DNA of 64,000 nucleotides from Gnetum montanum (GCA_015680685.1 MNCI01008651.1:396120-460119); one strand, 5' to 3'; shown: positions 22,808 through 35,069, counted from the stretch's first letter. Translations and numbers: made by a program. Notes: generated by a model not told the origin, from the sequence alone.

Positions 22808-24354
22808 TTTAGCGACCAAAAATGGTGATGGCTAGAACACCAAGTAGTTCATGGGTGCACAATCGTAACCCCAAGTCCACATGAGGGCCTTCTGGAGGCA
22901 GAGATGGGATGCCCAAAATGATCTTGTTGATCAAATAGGGACTTACGAAATGCAATGCCAAACAATGCTAAGTGTCAAGCAATGTTCACAATGTTAATGG
23001 TGTCAATGGTGGTGAGCGTAGTCAAGGTTTTCGGTGAACAATAAAGGTGTCAATATGCAGTTATGCATAAAAATAGTAGAAAATGTAAGTAAAATGCTGA
23101 AAATGCATGGAAAGAGAGCAAGAGAGAAAATGGCACACCACCCCAAATGGAGTTGAGCATAGTTAACTTCAAAAGGGATGAGAAGGTACATGGTGTACAA
23201 TAGGTGTAGTGGGCAGTGTAGTCATAGTCTTGGGGGTGTTTGGCTATGAAGACTAATACTCTATCATAGTGTCTATGCCTACTGAGTTGGCCACTATGGT
23301 GTGTAGCAGACTGTGATGGTCTGCAATATCTTGCAATGATTTGCAATCTTGCTTCTCTCTAGTTTGCTAGGGTGCCTCTAATTTTTCGTCTACACAAAAT
23401 GCTTAAATTTGCCAACCCCTAAAACGTAGATGATGAGGGTATTTATAGGGCTAGGTCTTGCATGAAATGTGGATCAGCTACCACGTGGTAGTGGGATGGT
23501 TGGAACTACATTGCACCCAACTACTCTCTCCACTAAGGCTAGCGATGTTGTGCTCTGCTCTATTCTACTAGACTCTACGAGACTACTACACTGTGACTAC
23601 ACTACCAATTGCACATTCGTGTGTCAAAAAGACTGTAATATACCTGAAAAATGCAATTTTGGAGACTACATTTTAGGACTACACTGTCCACTATCTCGAG
23701 TGGGATCAAGTGTAATTACAATTTTGGGACAAAAAGGAGTACAACAAAGATGCATTGTTATTAACTACACTTACCAAAGGTGTGTTAGAGTTGAGCTAAA
23801 TGCTGGTGCTACATTGTGAAGGCCTCTAGAGGTTGTTCTGGCTGACTACACTCTAGATTGAGGAGAGCATAGTCAAAATACTTAAAAATTTTTGCAAAAT
23901 GTAACCATGTGCTAACTACACTCTCCACAGAAGGTTGACTAAGCTCCCAACTAGGGTCAAGCATAGTCCCAGCACTTGGAAAAATCTACAGCAGGCAGCT
24001 TAAAACTTGGAGAAATTTGCAAAACTAGACTTTGGTGTTAACTACACTTTGTATGAAGCTGACTACACTCTACAACAATGGAGAGCGTAGTCCCAACACT
24101 TAAGAAAAATCTACAAAAAAATTTCTTCATGCTGACTATGCTTGACTACACTTTAAGGTAGTGAAGAGCATAGTCTTAACACTTCGAAATTTCTACAAAA
24201 ACTGGGTTTTGAGCTAACTGCACTCTCTACTGTGCTGACTACACTTTAGGATAGTGAAGAGCATGGTCCCAACACTTAGAAACAATTTTCCTTGTGTTAA
24301 CACTTAGACAAATTTGCAGTTGAGATGTTGTAATCCAAATTTGGTGGTGTTTCA
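22808..24354 (-). repeat. E2 3' LTR with hairpin array
   Basis: 1547 bp, ending TTTCA on the plus strand; the outer end reads TTTAG where the partner has TGTAG. It shares long segments with 46349-47891. Between about 23840 and 24290 it holds five tandem units. Each pairs a GACTACACTCT-type arm with an AGAGCATAGTC-type arm and is followed by CAACACTT and an A-rich spacer. Confidence 0.94.
23440..23447 (-). promoter_or_regulatory. TATA box of E2 3' LTR
   Basis: TATAAATA on the minus strand within GCCCTATAAATACCCTCATC. The right LTR lacks this segment: the bases GTAGATGATGAG to TCTTG seen here are replaced there by GTAGATGGCC-like sequence at 46990-47005, a deletion of about 27 bases. Confidence 0.7.
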
Positions 24355-24370
24355 TTGGCCCCTCTTTGTT
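24355..24370 (-). other. E2 polypurine tract
   Basis: On the minus strand AACAAAGAGGGGCCAA runs straight into the LTR start TGAAACACC. It is a clean purine-rich primer. Confidence 0.85.
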
Positions 24371-25339
24371 AACATCTGGTGGAGTGCCCTAGGAGATGTC
24401 AACAAAGAACTACAAAACACCATAGCAAGCTTAGCATCAACATCACTCTTCAGTACCTAATGGGATGTCATTACACCATGCTCAAGAGTGTTGTGGATGG
24501 TAGTATGTTGGGAGTAAATGGTGTACGCAAGGTGCTAAGGGTAAAGGAAGGAATGAGATGTAAAAAAGTTGTTAGGATGTGAAGACATCATAGTTGGTGG
24601 TGACCATGGCACCAGAGTAGCTTTCCCTTGAAAACATTAATCTCTCATTGGAGTGCTCATGAAAGAGTCAATGTGGATGCAAGGTCTAACTGGTTGTGAA
24701 ATTGTAGCTCTTTTAGATTGTTTGGGGAAATGCCTTGTCCCCTGTTGCCTATTTTTTCTTTGCTTTGTTTTTATTTTTTCTTTTCCTTTTTTACTACAAG
24801 ACAAACCTACTTTGGATTCTACACATTACTAATTGTGGGATGTTTTTCATCAAGTGGACTATGTGCCACCAAATGAGCTTTACTTTGATGCTTGCAAAAC
24901 CACATCACATCTGTGGGATAGGTGTTTCCTCCCTAAGATGACTTGTGTTACATCCACCTAGGCTTTGACCAAATAATAGAGGCTCCCCATGAGACAACTT
25001 ATGTTATGTTCACCTTGGGTTCTACGGTATGTGATGCGATATGCGAAGATGTGTTATGTGAAGAAGGTGTCATGTGGTCACAACTTGTGAGCGTCAAGCA
25101 ATTGCAATCTTGGCTATGTGGGAAATCAGAGAGTATTGGGATGCAAGAGTAGATGTGGGTAGGCTATAATGAGATCGGAGGAAATGTGAACTCTTGAACA
25201 GCTCAACCAGCCCAATCATGCACATCTGAGCATTGTGATGACTTGCTGCTATGATGAGATGCATCTCTGCATGATGAACTAGGCTTCATCCTACAAAGAA
25301 AACTCAGAGAAGATAAGGAAAACACACAACACATAATGC
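24371..25339 (-). other. E2 3' untranslated region
   Basis: Lies between integrase and the polypurine tract. No motif is seen in the short open frames (24379-24582, 24735-24941, 24943-25152), which are on the strand opposite to the element. Confidence 0.5.
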
Positions 25340-25680
25340 AAATAAAATGCTAGGGCAAAAAAATGCTGCAAGTGCTACAAAGGTTAAACTAGTTGCAAGT
25401 GTTCAAAAAGCCAATAAAATGTTGGGGGCAAAAATGCTACAATTTCTCCAAAGGCTCTTCTTGCGAAAAGAGCTTAAAAATTAGCAAAATGCCTAGGGGC
25501 AATGATGTTGTAAGTACTCCAAAGGCCATGCCAGTGACCAGTGCTCAAAGGAATAGCAAAATGGTAGGGGGTCGAAATGTTGCAAATGCTTGAAAGGATG
25601 CACCGGTAACAAGGGCTTAAAACTAGCAAAATGGCAGGGGGCTGTAGTGCTCCAAGGCCACACTGATGGCAAGATCTCTA
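25340..25680. repeat. Tandem repeat, unit about 70-100 bp, in E2 3' region
   Basis: Diverged units contain GCAAAATGC(T/C)AGGGGCAA, ATGCTGCAAGTGCT, CCAAAGGC and TGCTTAAAACTAGC. Starts are seen near 25340, 25410, 25485, 25555 and 25625. Minisatellites in the 3' untranslated region are known for Tat/Ogre elements. Confidence 0.7.
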
Positions 25681-25784
25681 TTCTAGGATTGCAGTATCCC
25701 CACCCTCATGGTGTAGCAAAGTGGGAAGGAGTTAGAATTATTCTCACTCGCTTGCTTGAAGAATTATGCATGACTAATCATGAG

Positions 25785-26130
25785 CCTAGTTTAAGATCTT
25801 GCTAGACCATGTCTTTGCTAGTTTCAGGTCCTAGCAGATCATGAACCTAGTTCAAAGTCCTAATAGATCATGGTATTCTTGTTTATAGTCCTAGCATACT
25901 GCTATGTTCCAATTTAGCATCATAGCAAACGTGCTATTATGCTAGTTTTACATCATGACCCAAGGATGAACTATGCCAATTTAACGTCCTAGTAGATGAA
26001 TGCTATGCTAATTTAACATCATAGAAGACGTATTGGGTCTATGCCAATTTAACGTTATAGTAAATTGATGCTTTACCAATTTAATGTCATCGCAGATAGA
26101 CGCTTTGCCAGTTTAACATCATAGTAGATG
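25785..26130. repeat. Tandem repeat, unit about 45-55 bp, in E2 3' region
   Basis: Seven or eight diverged units of the form GCTATGCCAATTTAACGTCC or TAGTAGATGAATG. It is a second, unrelated array next to the one at 25340. Confidence 0.7.
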
Positions 26131-26149
26131 ATTACTTATCTCTTTTTGT

Positions 26150-27235
26150 TAATGTGTGGTGTTGCATGCTAGGTGTAGTACGACTTCATGTACGAATGGT
26201 TCATTGGATGCTTGAATGCTCCATTGTTGTAGGCCTTAGTGACCAAGAAAGGCCCTTCCCAGTTGGTTGATAATTTGTCTGTTAGTTCAAAAACAACCTT
26301 GAGGACTAGGTCCCCTTTCTTGATTGGGAACTGATGTTAGTTGTGATGGTGTTTTTTGTTGTTGCTTTTCTTGGTACCATTCAATGCAATCAAGCATCTA
26401 CATGCACTTCTCCTCTAATGAGTCAAGGTCCTTGATTCTCAACTCGTTGTTCTGATCTTCATCGATGAAGTTCAAGAGGATCATCCATAGTGCTGGAACC
26501 TGCAATTCAAACAAAAAAATTACTTTAGACTTGTAGATAAGACTATAAGGCATCTTACCTATCATTGTTTAGTGTGTTGTGCAATAGGCCTAGAGTGCAT
26601 AGTCTAGTTGCTCATGCCATCGTTGTTTCCTATTACTTAGCATTTTCTTCAAAAGGTTGATGATGACTTCGTTAGTGGCCTCTACCTGGCCATTTTCCTA
26701 AGGGTAGTATAGTAATGAGAATTAATGTTTGATACCAAAGCACTCACAAAAGGGTTTAGTTTCAGCACTTCTAAATTATGGCCCATTATCTATTACTATG
26801 ATCATGGATAAGCCGAAATTGGTCACGATATTATCAAGCACAAATTTGAAAACCTATTGCGATGTCATCTTCCTAAGGGGAATAACCTCAACCCACTTGG
26901 TGAAATACTCAATTGTGATTATTATAAAACTATGCCCTATGGAGGACTTAGGTGGTATGGGTCTGATGATGTCCAAGCCCCAACGTTGGAATGACCATGT
27001 GATCTACATTGTGTGCAGTTTAGTTAGTGGCACATGCATTAGGTTGTCATGCCATTAACACATGTCATACGTTTTAACCTTTGAGATGCAATCATACTTC
27101 ATGTAAGGCCAATAATAGCCTAGCCATCTTATTTTCACTGCCATTTCCCTAGGTGTTATGTGACCCCTACACAGTCCCTCATGAACTTGTTCAACAATTA
27201 TTTTCACTTATCTATTACTTATGCAAGTTAGTAGA
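26150..27235 (-). pseudogene. E2 integrase (decayed, catalytic residues kept)
   Basis: Minus-strand reading in order: zinc-binding His pair in VEQVHEGLCRGH (about 27165-27200); TYDMC, where one Cys seems changed to Tyr; core RWGLDIIRPIPPKSSIGH (about 26940-26995); FTKWVEVIPLRKMT; VIDNGP (about 26790-26808); ENGQVEATNE (about 26670-26700). The three acidic residues Asp, Asp, Glu are all present. The C-terminal TNWEGPFLVTKAYNNGA (about 26230-26290) is the GPY/F-type module. Stops, mainly TAG, break it. Plus-strand frames here (26729-27058) are shadows. Confidence 0.92.
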
Positions 27236-27980
27236 GTGCCATCATAGGATTTGGGACATAATGTGTTATCACCCATGATGACGTACCGCCGTGAACATTT
27301 ATGCACTCACCTTGTAGAAGGTATGCCTTGATGTCATCATACCATTCTCTTACATGGGTTGTGCTTACTATGGCTATGTATGCAACACCATTTATTTGTG
27401 TGATAGGTATAGTGCAATCTACCACTAAGGTGGGCAATGAATGGAACATGTCAAGTGTGAGGCTAAGGGCTAATGTTGCTAATGCATCAACTATGGAATT
27501 TTCATTCCAGGGAATGTGTTGGATATCTGTTGTTGTAAAGTGTTTAAGCAAGTGCTTCGCTAGGTCATAGTAAGGTTGTAAATGTTGGGCCTTGCAAGCA
27601 TAAACCTCTATCATCTGATTGATCACTAATTGCAAGTTGCCTCAAATCGCTAGGTGTTGGATTCCTAGGTCATGTGCTGCAAGGATACCTCGAAGGAGAC
27701 CTTCGTACTCTACCAAGTTGTTAGTGCAAGGGAATGCAAAAAAATATGCAAGGGTCAAATCTTCCCAAAGGAAAATGTGATAATAGCAACGGTGCTACCC
27801 CCTTGAGAGGTTGAAGCTACGTCAAAATGCAGAAGTGCCTCACAATTATTATACACTTTACTAATGCTACTAATGTGCTCATTTGGGAATTCTGGATCTA
27901 TAGTTACTTGGTCATTTATGGGTGAAGCTGTGAGTTGTGTAGCTATAGCTTGACCTTTTGTTGAGGCTTGCACAACATAA
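27228..27980 (-). pseudogene. E2 connection and second (archaeal-type) RNase H domain
   Basis: Minus strand: a connecting part with PEFPNEHI and a LLHFDVASTSQGG block (about 27790-27900) gives the first acidic residue. Next comes CTNNLVEYEGLLRGILAAHD (about 27660-27720) with its Glu, and LQLVINQMIEVY (about 27600-27635), where GDSQLVINQ would be usual. IPWNENSIVDALATLA (about 27495-27540) gives the last Asp. This second RNase H is the hallmark of Tat. The part 27228-27635 is open for 135 codons. Confidence 0.9.
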
Positions 27981-27999
27981 TGTAGGTCAAACTCTACTA

Positions 28000-29200
28000 T
28001 TATTGCTTTCCATCATGCAATAAAACTACTTTTGTAGATGTTCATTGTGCTTACTTCGAGTACATTATTTTTGCAAATGACATTGACTTAACTATAGAAA
28101 AGGTAATGCCTTCACTTCTTGAGTGAAAAGACTAAGGTGAGGTAGTACTTTTCTACATCATTATATTTTGCTTCATGGGCAACTAATGCATGGATCAAGT
28201 AGTAAATCGGGACCTCTGTACCATCATCTTACTTTTGGCAGAGCAAAGAAGCAATGGACATGTCAGAACTGGCAAGGTAGATGTAGAAATGTTTATCTCC
28301 TTACAGAGGTGAACTGTAGGAAGTTGTGCCAGCTCTTACTTAAGGTTGTCAAATGCTTCTTGTCATTGAGCTATCCACTCAAAATGGGCTCCTTTCTTGA
28401 GCAGATGTTGCATTGGCTGTAATTTATTAGTTAACCATGTGATAAACCTGCATATGAATTGTAGTCTACCTTACAACCCTTGTAGCTCCTAAGGTTGTCC
28501 AAAGGTGCTAAATTGGTTATGACCTTAACCTTGTCGGGATCTACATGTATTCCTACTTTGGATACTACAAAATTGAGCATCTAGCCCATTCTGATGCTGA
28601 AAACATACTTCTTGGGGTTTAACCTAAAATTGTGTTTTAAGCAACATTTAAGAACTATGTCTGATCATTTGCATGGTCATGAGCCACTTTGGACTTAACA
28701 GTAATGTCATCGACATAGTCATTGAGCAAACTTAACATGTAATCACTAAAGATGTATGTCATTACATGTTGATATGTTACTCTTATGTTCTTGAGTCCAA
28801 AAGACATCATGATATAACAAAACATACCCCAAGGGATCATGAAGGTTGTGCTGAGTTGGTGCTCATGGTTGATCTTCATCTAGTTGTAGCCCAAGAACCC
28901 ATCCATAAAGGATAATAGGGCATGTCCAACCATGGTATTGATCAGTTGATCAATGATGGGAAATGGAAAATTATCTTTAATGGTCACCTTGATTAGGTCT
29001 TGGAAGTCTATGAAAATGCATATACTTCCACTTTTCTTAGGTACACCTACAATGTTGGAGATCCAATCTACATAGTCAATAGCCTAGATGAAACCAACTT
29101 TGTAGAGCTTGGTGATTTTATCATGAACTACCAATGCCACCTCAAGTCTAACCTTGCATGCCTTAGTGATTGATGTTATCATTTAACACCTTAGAAATGT
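28000..29200 (-). pseudogene. E2 reverse transcriptase and first RNase H (decayed)
   Basis: Minus strand: KITKLYKVGFI (about 29120), IDYVDWISNIVGVPKKSG, ICIFIDFQDLIKV (about 29000), FMDGFLGYNQMKI (about 28880), WGMFCYIMMSFGLKN (about 28810) and DYVDDI (28706-28723) with an intact YVDD catalytic box. The 28655-28879 piece is open. After RT, KKGAHFEWIAQ (about 28380-28415) is the connection before RNase H, and the first RNase H is strongly decayed (28000-28300). Confidence 0.92.
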
Positions 29201-31200
29201 CTTGGGCATGTTGGGGATCTAGTGATGAGCTTAGTTTTAGTGTTTTTGCCTCGCCATTAGCTGTAGCCATAGGGATCTCAACAAGGAAATCCTCTGTGGC
29301 ATCCCCTACCTCTAGATCAAGAGCCTTAACTAGATGGTTGGGCTAGTCTAGTGGTGTCTCTATAGATGCTATGTATTTAGTATAGGTTGTAGGCTAAAGG
29401 TCTAGGCAATGTGGGTCAATGCATCGCTTGACATTGCCATGAGGTCTCGAAAGGACCAGAGGTAAGAGAAGCTACTTAGGCATGGCCATGTCATATTCTT
29501 GCAAAAAAAAATAGCAAAACATTAAGTGGCACATGTCTTAACCAAATTAATATGCATAGATAAATGAAAAGTAATGCGCTAAAAATTTTCCTAGGTATCC
29601 AATAGAGGCTATAAAGAAGGTAGGCCTGTGTGTGCTAGTTTTAGGCCTTGGTAGGTTGTGAGTGCCAATTTTAGGTCCTAGTGGACTGTGCATGCCAGTT
29701 TTAGGTTTTAGTAGACTGTAGAGGCATCAGATGTGCCATTCTAGGGAAGGTTAGCTATGCTTAGGAAGTGAAATTAGCTTAGGCACTCACTAGGTAATGA
29801 AACATTGGAAATTTTGGCTAAGGCATTCATAGGGTGATGAAAAGTTACAAATTTTGACTAAATGTGGGTGACTATGCTCTCACCTAACTATGCTCTCATC
29901 TAAAAGTTGAAAATTTTGGCTAAGTGTGGAGCATAGTCCTAGGTTGGTGGGTCATTACATGAACCCAAAAGGGTATATAAGTGCATTTTACTCTGGGTAA
30001 GTTATCATTTTCAAATTTTTAAATGCAACATCCAAAGCATAGTCTTGCCATTTCCATTTTTTTGCACCATCAGTGGAGAGCATAGTTGGAGCAAGATGAT
30101 GCATCGAAGTGGATGCCTACACCTAGGACTGGCAAACATGGATGAGAGGGAGTGAGCACTAGGCTACCTGCCTTAGGCATGGATGGAAGAGAGGAGGCCA
30201 TCAATGTTTTCTAGGTACCCCAACTATGCTCTCCCCTTTGCCTTTTTTTTTCCAAGGCACTTTTCTATATTATATATTTTTTGTGTTTTTTGAATTTTTG
30301 TAGGGGCAGCGATAGGGTAGGACGCATCAAGATGCAAGCATGGCATGTGATGGTGTAGTGGGTGAAAGGTGCATAGGATGCAATAGGCACAACGCACAGC
30401 ATCACAGCAAGGTGTAATGTGTGGAGTGATAGTGTAGAAAGGGTGGTGGAATAGTGCACAGTGCCACGATAGGACAGGATGTGCAAAGAGCATTGGGGAA
30501 GTAGTGTTGTGGAAAGGGCAATGGGGTAGTGCACGACACTCCCTGAGGGAGCAATGCCCAAAGAGAGTTGGGGTAGTGGACAAGACTTCGCTCCTTACAA
30601 GTGGTAACCAAGATTACACTCCTCATGCCTTGGAGCCACAGTTGACGCCAAGTGTTTGACAAAATGGTGTCTACTTGAAAGTTAGTTTTTTTGGGACTAC
30701 ACTATGTAGAGAGTGTAGTTAGGAGTTAGAAAATTTTTTAGTCTATGACTATGCTTTCCATGTTTCAAAGCGTAGTTGGGGTGCTCTCAAAGTTAGAAAA
30801 AAATTTGCCCTCTTCTTGGACTACGCTCTCAACTGAGATAGTCCAAATTTAGAAAACATTTTGCAAGTTTTTAGACTACGTTGTTTGGAGTTAGAAAAAT
30901 TTTGCAAAAATTTTGTAAATCACACATAATGCTAAACTTGTGAAATGTAATAATGCTAAACTTGTAACGATGTTAAACCTACAAACTGTAACAATGCTAA
31001 ACATGTGAAACTACAACAATGCTAAACCTGTGAAAACATGTTGTACCCCAGTGAGTACCAAGCATGTCAAATGGACTAGTTGACATCCTATACCCACAAG
31101 GGCCCAGGGTGTATTGGCAAAATAAAAAATTTTTGCTAGTCTACTTAATTTGATCATTTTATGTCAAAATTTTCATTTATGTGTGTATACTAATGCTTTG
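29201..31200 (-). other. E2 interval upstream of RT: non-coding with short repeats
   Basis: No coding motif. It holds a three-unit repeat (GCCAGTTTTAGG type, about 29630-29720) and a five-unit repeat of about 27 bp (AATGCTAAACTTGTGAAA type, 30925-31045). Several copies of the arm ACTATGCTCTC / GAGAGCATAGT also found in the LTR occur near 29870, 29930, 30070, 30225 and 30700-30840. Minus-strand frames at 30224-30662 overlap one another and look like low-complexity shadows. Confidence 0.6.
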
Positions 31201-31222
31201 TTTATTACTTTGAGATTGCAAG

Positions 31223-31960
31223 GTGCTACTGAAACCTGTATTGATCATCGTAGAGCTCATGGGAATCTTGTGTGACATGAGCAAGCTTATTCCTAACATG
31301 TTTGTGCTAAATATGCGAGTGGGTGTTTAGGTGGTGTGGTTCCGACCAAGGGCTCATGAGTTCCTGGAGTACCTATTGCAGTAGTTCAATGTGATCATGT
31401 GGTCACACTTAGTGGTGGAGGCTACTAGCACCATCATCGAGATGTTATTGCTTAGGGCTAACTGGGACATCCTGAGGTTCATCTTAGATGAGCCTACTAC
31501 TAGCAGTGATGGGGTAGGTGATTCAAAAAGAGGCCCTAAGAGTGCTTGATACCTATCCAGGATATGACACATGACAGGATTCAGTTGCTGTAATAAAAGC
31601 AATGCCCTCTTTATTGTGCTGTGGATGCACACCTTGTTCCAGAACCCCCCTAGGACTATCTACTATGCTAGAGAAGTACTGCTTTTATGGCTTTCACAAT
31701 GTGTTTTTTCCTATTTACTCATGCTATCTTGCTAATGTCTCATGCTTAATGCTAGATTTAGAGTTGATGAGGAGGGCCTACATGATGAGGTGGATGCTTT
31801 AGCCTTGACTTGCATCACCCTAGAGGTTTTCTCTTCTAGTGAAAATGTTCACATAGTTGTGCTTGAGTAGGTGGGGTCCAATTAAGAGGTTTACCCTACC
31901 TACTACTCAAGGGCATATGAGTGGTGTAGGACCCATGACTGGTTGGATGAGGATTGGGCC
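31223..31960 (+). pseudogene. FCP1/NLI-IF-like phosphatase segment, antisense inside E2
   Basis: Plus-strand reading from after a GCAAG acceptor-like site: KPVLIIVELMGILCDMSK stands where plant FCP1-like proteins have the LLVLDLNGLLCD motif. VVWFRPRAHEFLEYLL, a TAG, then FNVIMWSHLV match the KRPFCDDFL and FDVGIWSS blocks. In another frame, NALFIV ... LFQNPPRTIYYA has the spacing of the NTLLIDD ... LLNPPNTAIF block. HAD-family CTD-type phosphatases act on protein phosphoserine, but here the first catalytic Asp is Glu, and stops and a shift break the frame. It runs opposite to E2 and leads into the gene at 32122. A divergent ORF with chance likeness cannot be ruled out. Confidence 0.5.
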
Positions 31961-32121
31961 ACTAGTATGCTTAACACTGAGGAGATGCTTATGCCACCAC
32001 CTCTATCTCATAATCCATTTATGCTACATATGTGTCTACTATTTTAGCTCTTGTACTTACTCATGTATGCCTATTAATTTACTTTTTGCATGATGCTAAC
32101 ATTGTTTTACCTTTGTTGTAG

Positions 32122-34836
32122 TGGCAATTGCTTTGAGTGAGGTGACAGTGGCCACCATAGGCCACAAAAAGGCCATCCTCATCATGAAATGTGACGATGT
32201 AGAGGATGCACAACACTGACTATGCCATAAGGCCTCAAATGCATTGACAACTAGGCTCATGCATGTAGGGTTGATAGACCTATTTTTTGCCCTTAGCCCA
32301 AGTATCCCAATGGCCAAAATGGTCATCATCATTGACTCCTTTAGTAGCAACATCCAACAGTTTATCACCCAAGTGCATGGTGTGAGGGTAGTGCTTAACC
32401 TCAACAAGACCTTCTTTGCCAACCTCTTTGGCCTCCCTACTGATGGCCCATTGATTGTTGATAAGGCCAACAAGGAGGTGGACTATAAAGGAAAGATCTA
32501 GGACTAGTTGGAGGTCACCCGATCTCATAAGGGCATACCAATTAAGGATGTGCTTATGCCTGAGGTACATGAGCTTTACCCTCTTTTTTGCACTTGTGCC
32601 TTCCAGAAGTTGCTCTTCCAAGGGAAGACACTTGGGGTGGAGTAGGCATGGATGATGAAAGAGGTGTTGGTGGAGGACACAAGGTTCAATTGGGCTGCCT
32701 ATATCACCACTAGCTTACATGCAAAGATCTCCAAGCTACAGTTTAACATCCAGGTGAGATCCCATGTTCACTTCATGTTCTTTGTAGGGTACCTTCAAGG
32801 ATTTGCAAAGCTCTTGGTTGTGCACGATGGTGGGCATTGGGTGATGCAAGACTGTGAGAAACTATCCAAACCATGAATCAAGCACCTATTTACAACCACA
32901 CAAGCACAGGACCCCCCAATGGAGATCAATAAGTCATTATCCATAATGACTAAAGGTCCCATGGGGCAATCACACTATTCAAGGGATAACGCTAGCGAGG
33001 GTCCTCTAGTTGGCACCAGGGATGTGAATAAGATGAACTGCTACATTGCAAATATGGTGGCACCATCTAAGGTAAAGATTAAGAGGCCACCTTCCATAGA
33101 GGAGACTACCCTTGAGGCCAGGAGACTAAGTAACAAGAAGATCTATATCAAGTTCCAAAGCTTGTGCATAGAGGTTGTAGGTTAGTATGCATAACTTATT
33201 AAATGCATTTATTGTATTAATGTATGTTTATATTTTTATGTTTTTTATGCTATGCTATTAACCAATACTAATGTGCTATGTGTATGTACGGATTGTAGAG
33301 ATTGGAGAGAGGATTGCCATAGCAGGGGCTGAGGTGGTAGTAGAAGAAGCACCTCTTCAAGCTGAGGAGGGGGAGGCTCATGTGGAAAAGCCTCATGAGA
33401 CAATAGAGATCCTCTGATAGTTAAAGGAAGAGGGGTTGCGACACCTCGATGGGGGTGATTTTGATTACTTGTTTAATGGTGTGCAACTAGGTAAACCCCT
33501 TGAACTCACACTTAAAGGTTTACTAAGTAACTACTTTGTGTTGCCATCTATTGTTGCCTTTTTCTCTAGCATATTTAGCTATTTGGTTATACACTAATTA
33601 CATCGTTATATTGTAGCCTCAGATGTTCCTACTAGTGGTCCCACCCTTACCTATCGCATGGAGCCATGGGTAGTCATGCTTGATAAATTTTCCTTCATGG
33701 AAGGCATCATTGAGGACATGGTGGATTGTGTACAATAGGTAGATCTCAAGCTTGGTGTGTGCATAATGTTACTTTGCTTACATTGCTTTACTTATTGAAT
33801 GCTTAGTTTGTAACTAAGATTAATCAATTTTTTCATGCCAACAAGTTCTAAGCTTTGGTGGGATCTGAGCAAAGTGGCTAAGGGGAATGCCCTCCTTGAC
33901 CTCCCCGTGAAGTGGACTAGGTATCTTGTTGGATGTACGAGATAGCAAACAAGTGTACAATTTCTTGTGCAAAGGCATTGTGGGTCTATAGGTGCTTGAA
34001 TGAGTACCTAACATGTGCATAAGCTCCAGGAGAGAGTGATCAATCAAGATACAAAGATCAAAGATCTTCAATCTAGATATGACTTTCTAGTGGCTAGGTC
34101 ACAAGGAGATAGCACCTAGCAAACCTCTAAGATAGAATAAGCTTGATATTGGTCAGCTCTCAAAGGTAAGAATGAGGCTACCTAGGAGGTGATAAAGTAG
34201 CAGTTGCAGACGGACTTGCTCACTTAGAAGAATCAAGACTAGAAGAATTATAGCACTAAGGTGTACCAGTGGGGGCAAACAAAGAAGAACCACAAGCACC
34301 AACATAAGCACAAGCACGACGTGTACCTTCGATGGTACAAGGAGGAGTCTATTGAACACCGCTACCTCAAGATGTTTCTTAAGGTGATTAGTGGGAGGTA
34401 AGCATATGAGTTGTTTGCTTAGCACACAGTGGTGAGTCACTCTAAGAGGTAGATTATCACCCCTTCGAGAGAGGCTTCCTTTACTACCTTTTCCATAGAG
34501 CTACCCGCATGGACCACTATGGACAAAGGCAAGACCCTTGGGGGGATTGACTTTGGCTAGGAGGACTAGACATAGCTTTTTGAGGCCAAGATCCTTTAAT
34601 TCTTGGAGGTTGACCTTGAAAATTTGCCTTCAAAATATGCTGATGTGAGACCCTCTCAGGTTAGTTATTAATTTTTGTGCTTTTTCATGTTTTGTGTTAG
34701 CTTGTGTATCATAGGTTTGCTTACTAACTACTCATTTTTGTTGCAATTGTGGCGATAGGTACCAGGAGATGCTACAGACGCTAGCAACACAGTGGGGAAG
34801 GAAGAACCTCCACCCCCTCCTAGCACCACCAATTAA
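32122..34836 (+). pseudogene. Antisense extra gene of E2, apparently multi-exon
   Basis: Starts after TTGTTGTAG. The first exon (32122-33180) reads MHVGLIDLFFALSPSIPM, VHGVRVVLNLNKTFF and ANLFGLPTDG. This is the layout of plant transposon-protein ORFs, a helical domain ending in an LGLP-like motif, and is broadly like the E1/E4 extra ORF. Candidate GT-AG introns are 33181-33298, 33491-33616 and 34660-34758; joining across them keeps acidic, coding-like sequence (AEVVVEEAPLQAEEGEAHVE). The part from about 34010 is Lys-, Gln- and His-rich and may form a coiled coil. The end is EEPPPPPSTTN and TAA. In-frame stops are nearly all TAG. Function unknown. It lies between E2 protease and RT, on the opposite strand. 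Confidence 0.55.
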
Positions 34837-35069
34837 GCAAGTCCAAATGTACCCCTGCTATTAGGCTTTTTTGCTATTTTTGTTGTATTTTGTTGCTCGT
34901 GTTATGTATCACTATTCATAGGATATCTAATGCATATATTTGCTACATGTGATGTGTAAAAATTTTTTTCTTGTATTTACATTTAGTTGCTATGACTTGC
35001 TATGGTTATCATGCGATGAGTTCATATGCTAAATGTATGAAGTTAAGTCTATATGATGATGGTGTAACT
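34837..35069. other. Short spacer in E2
   Basis: AT-rich DNA after the stop of the antisense gene and before the tandem repeat. No feature is seen. Confidence 0.4.

Noticed and set aside
25340-26130. CRISPR-like array
   Set aside because: Units are diverged, without constant repeats or unique spacers, and lie in a plant retrotransposon.
30224-30662. Three overlapping minus-strand frames rich in His, Cys, Leu and Pro
   Set aside because: All three frames of one low-complexity stretch inside the E2 non-coding interval; none fits gag-pol.
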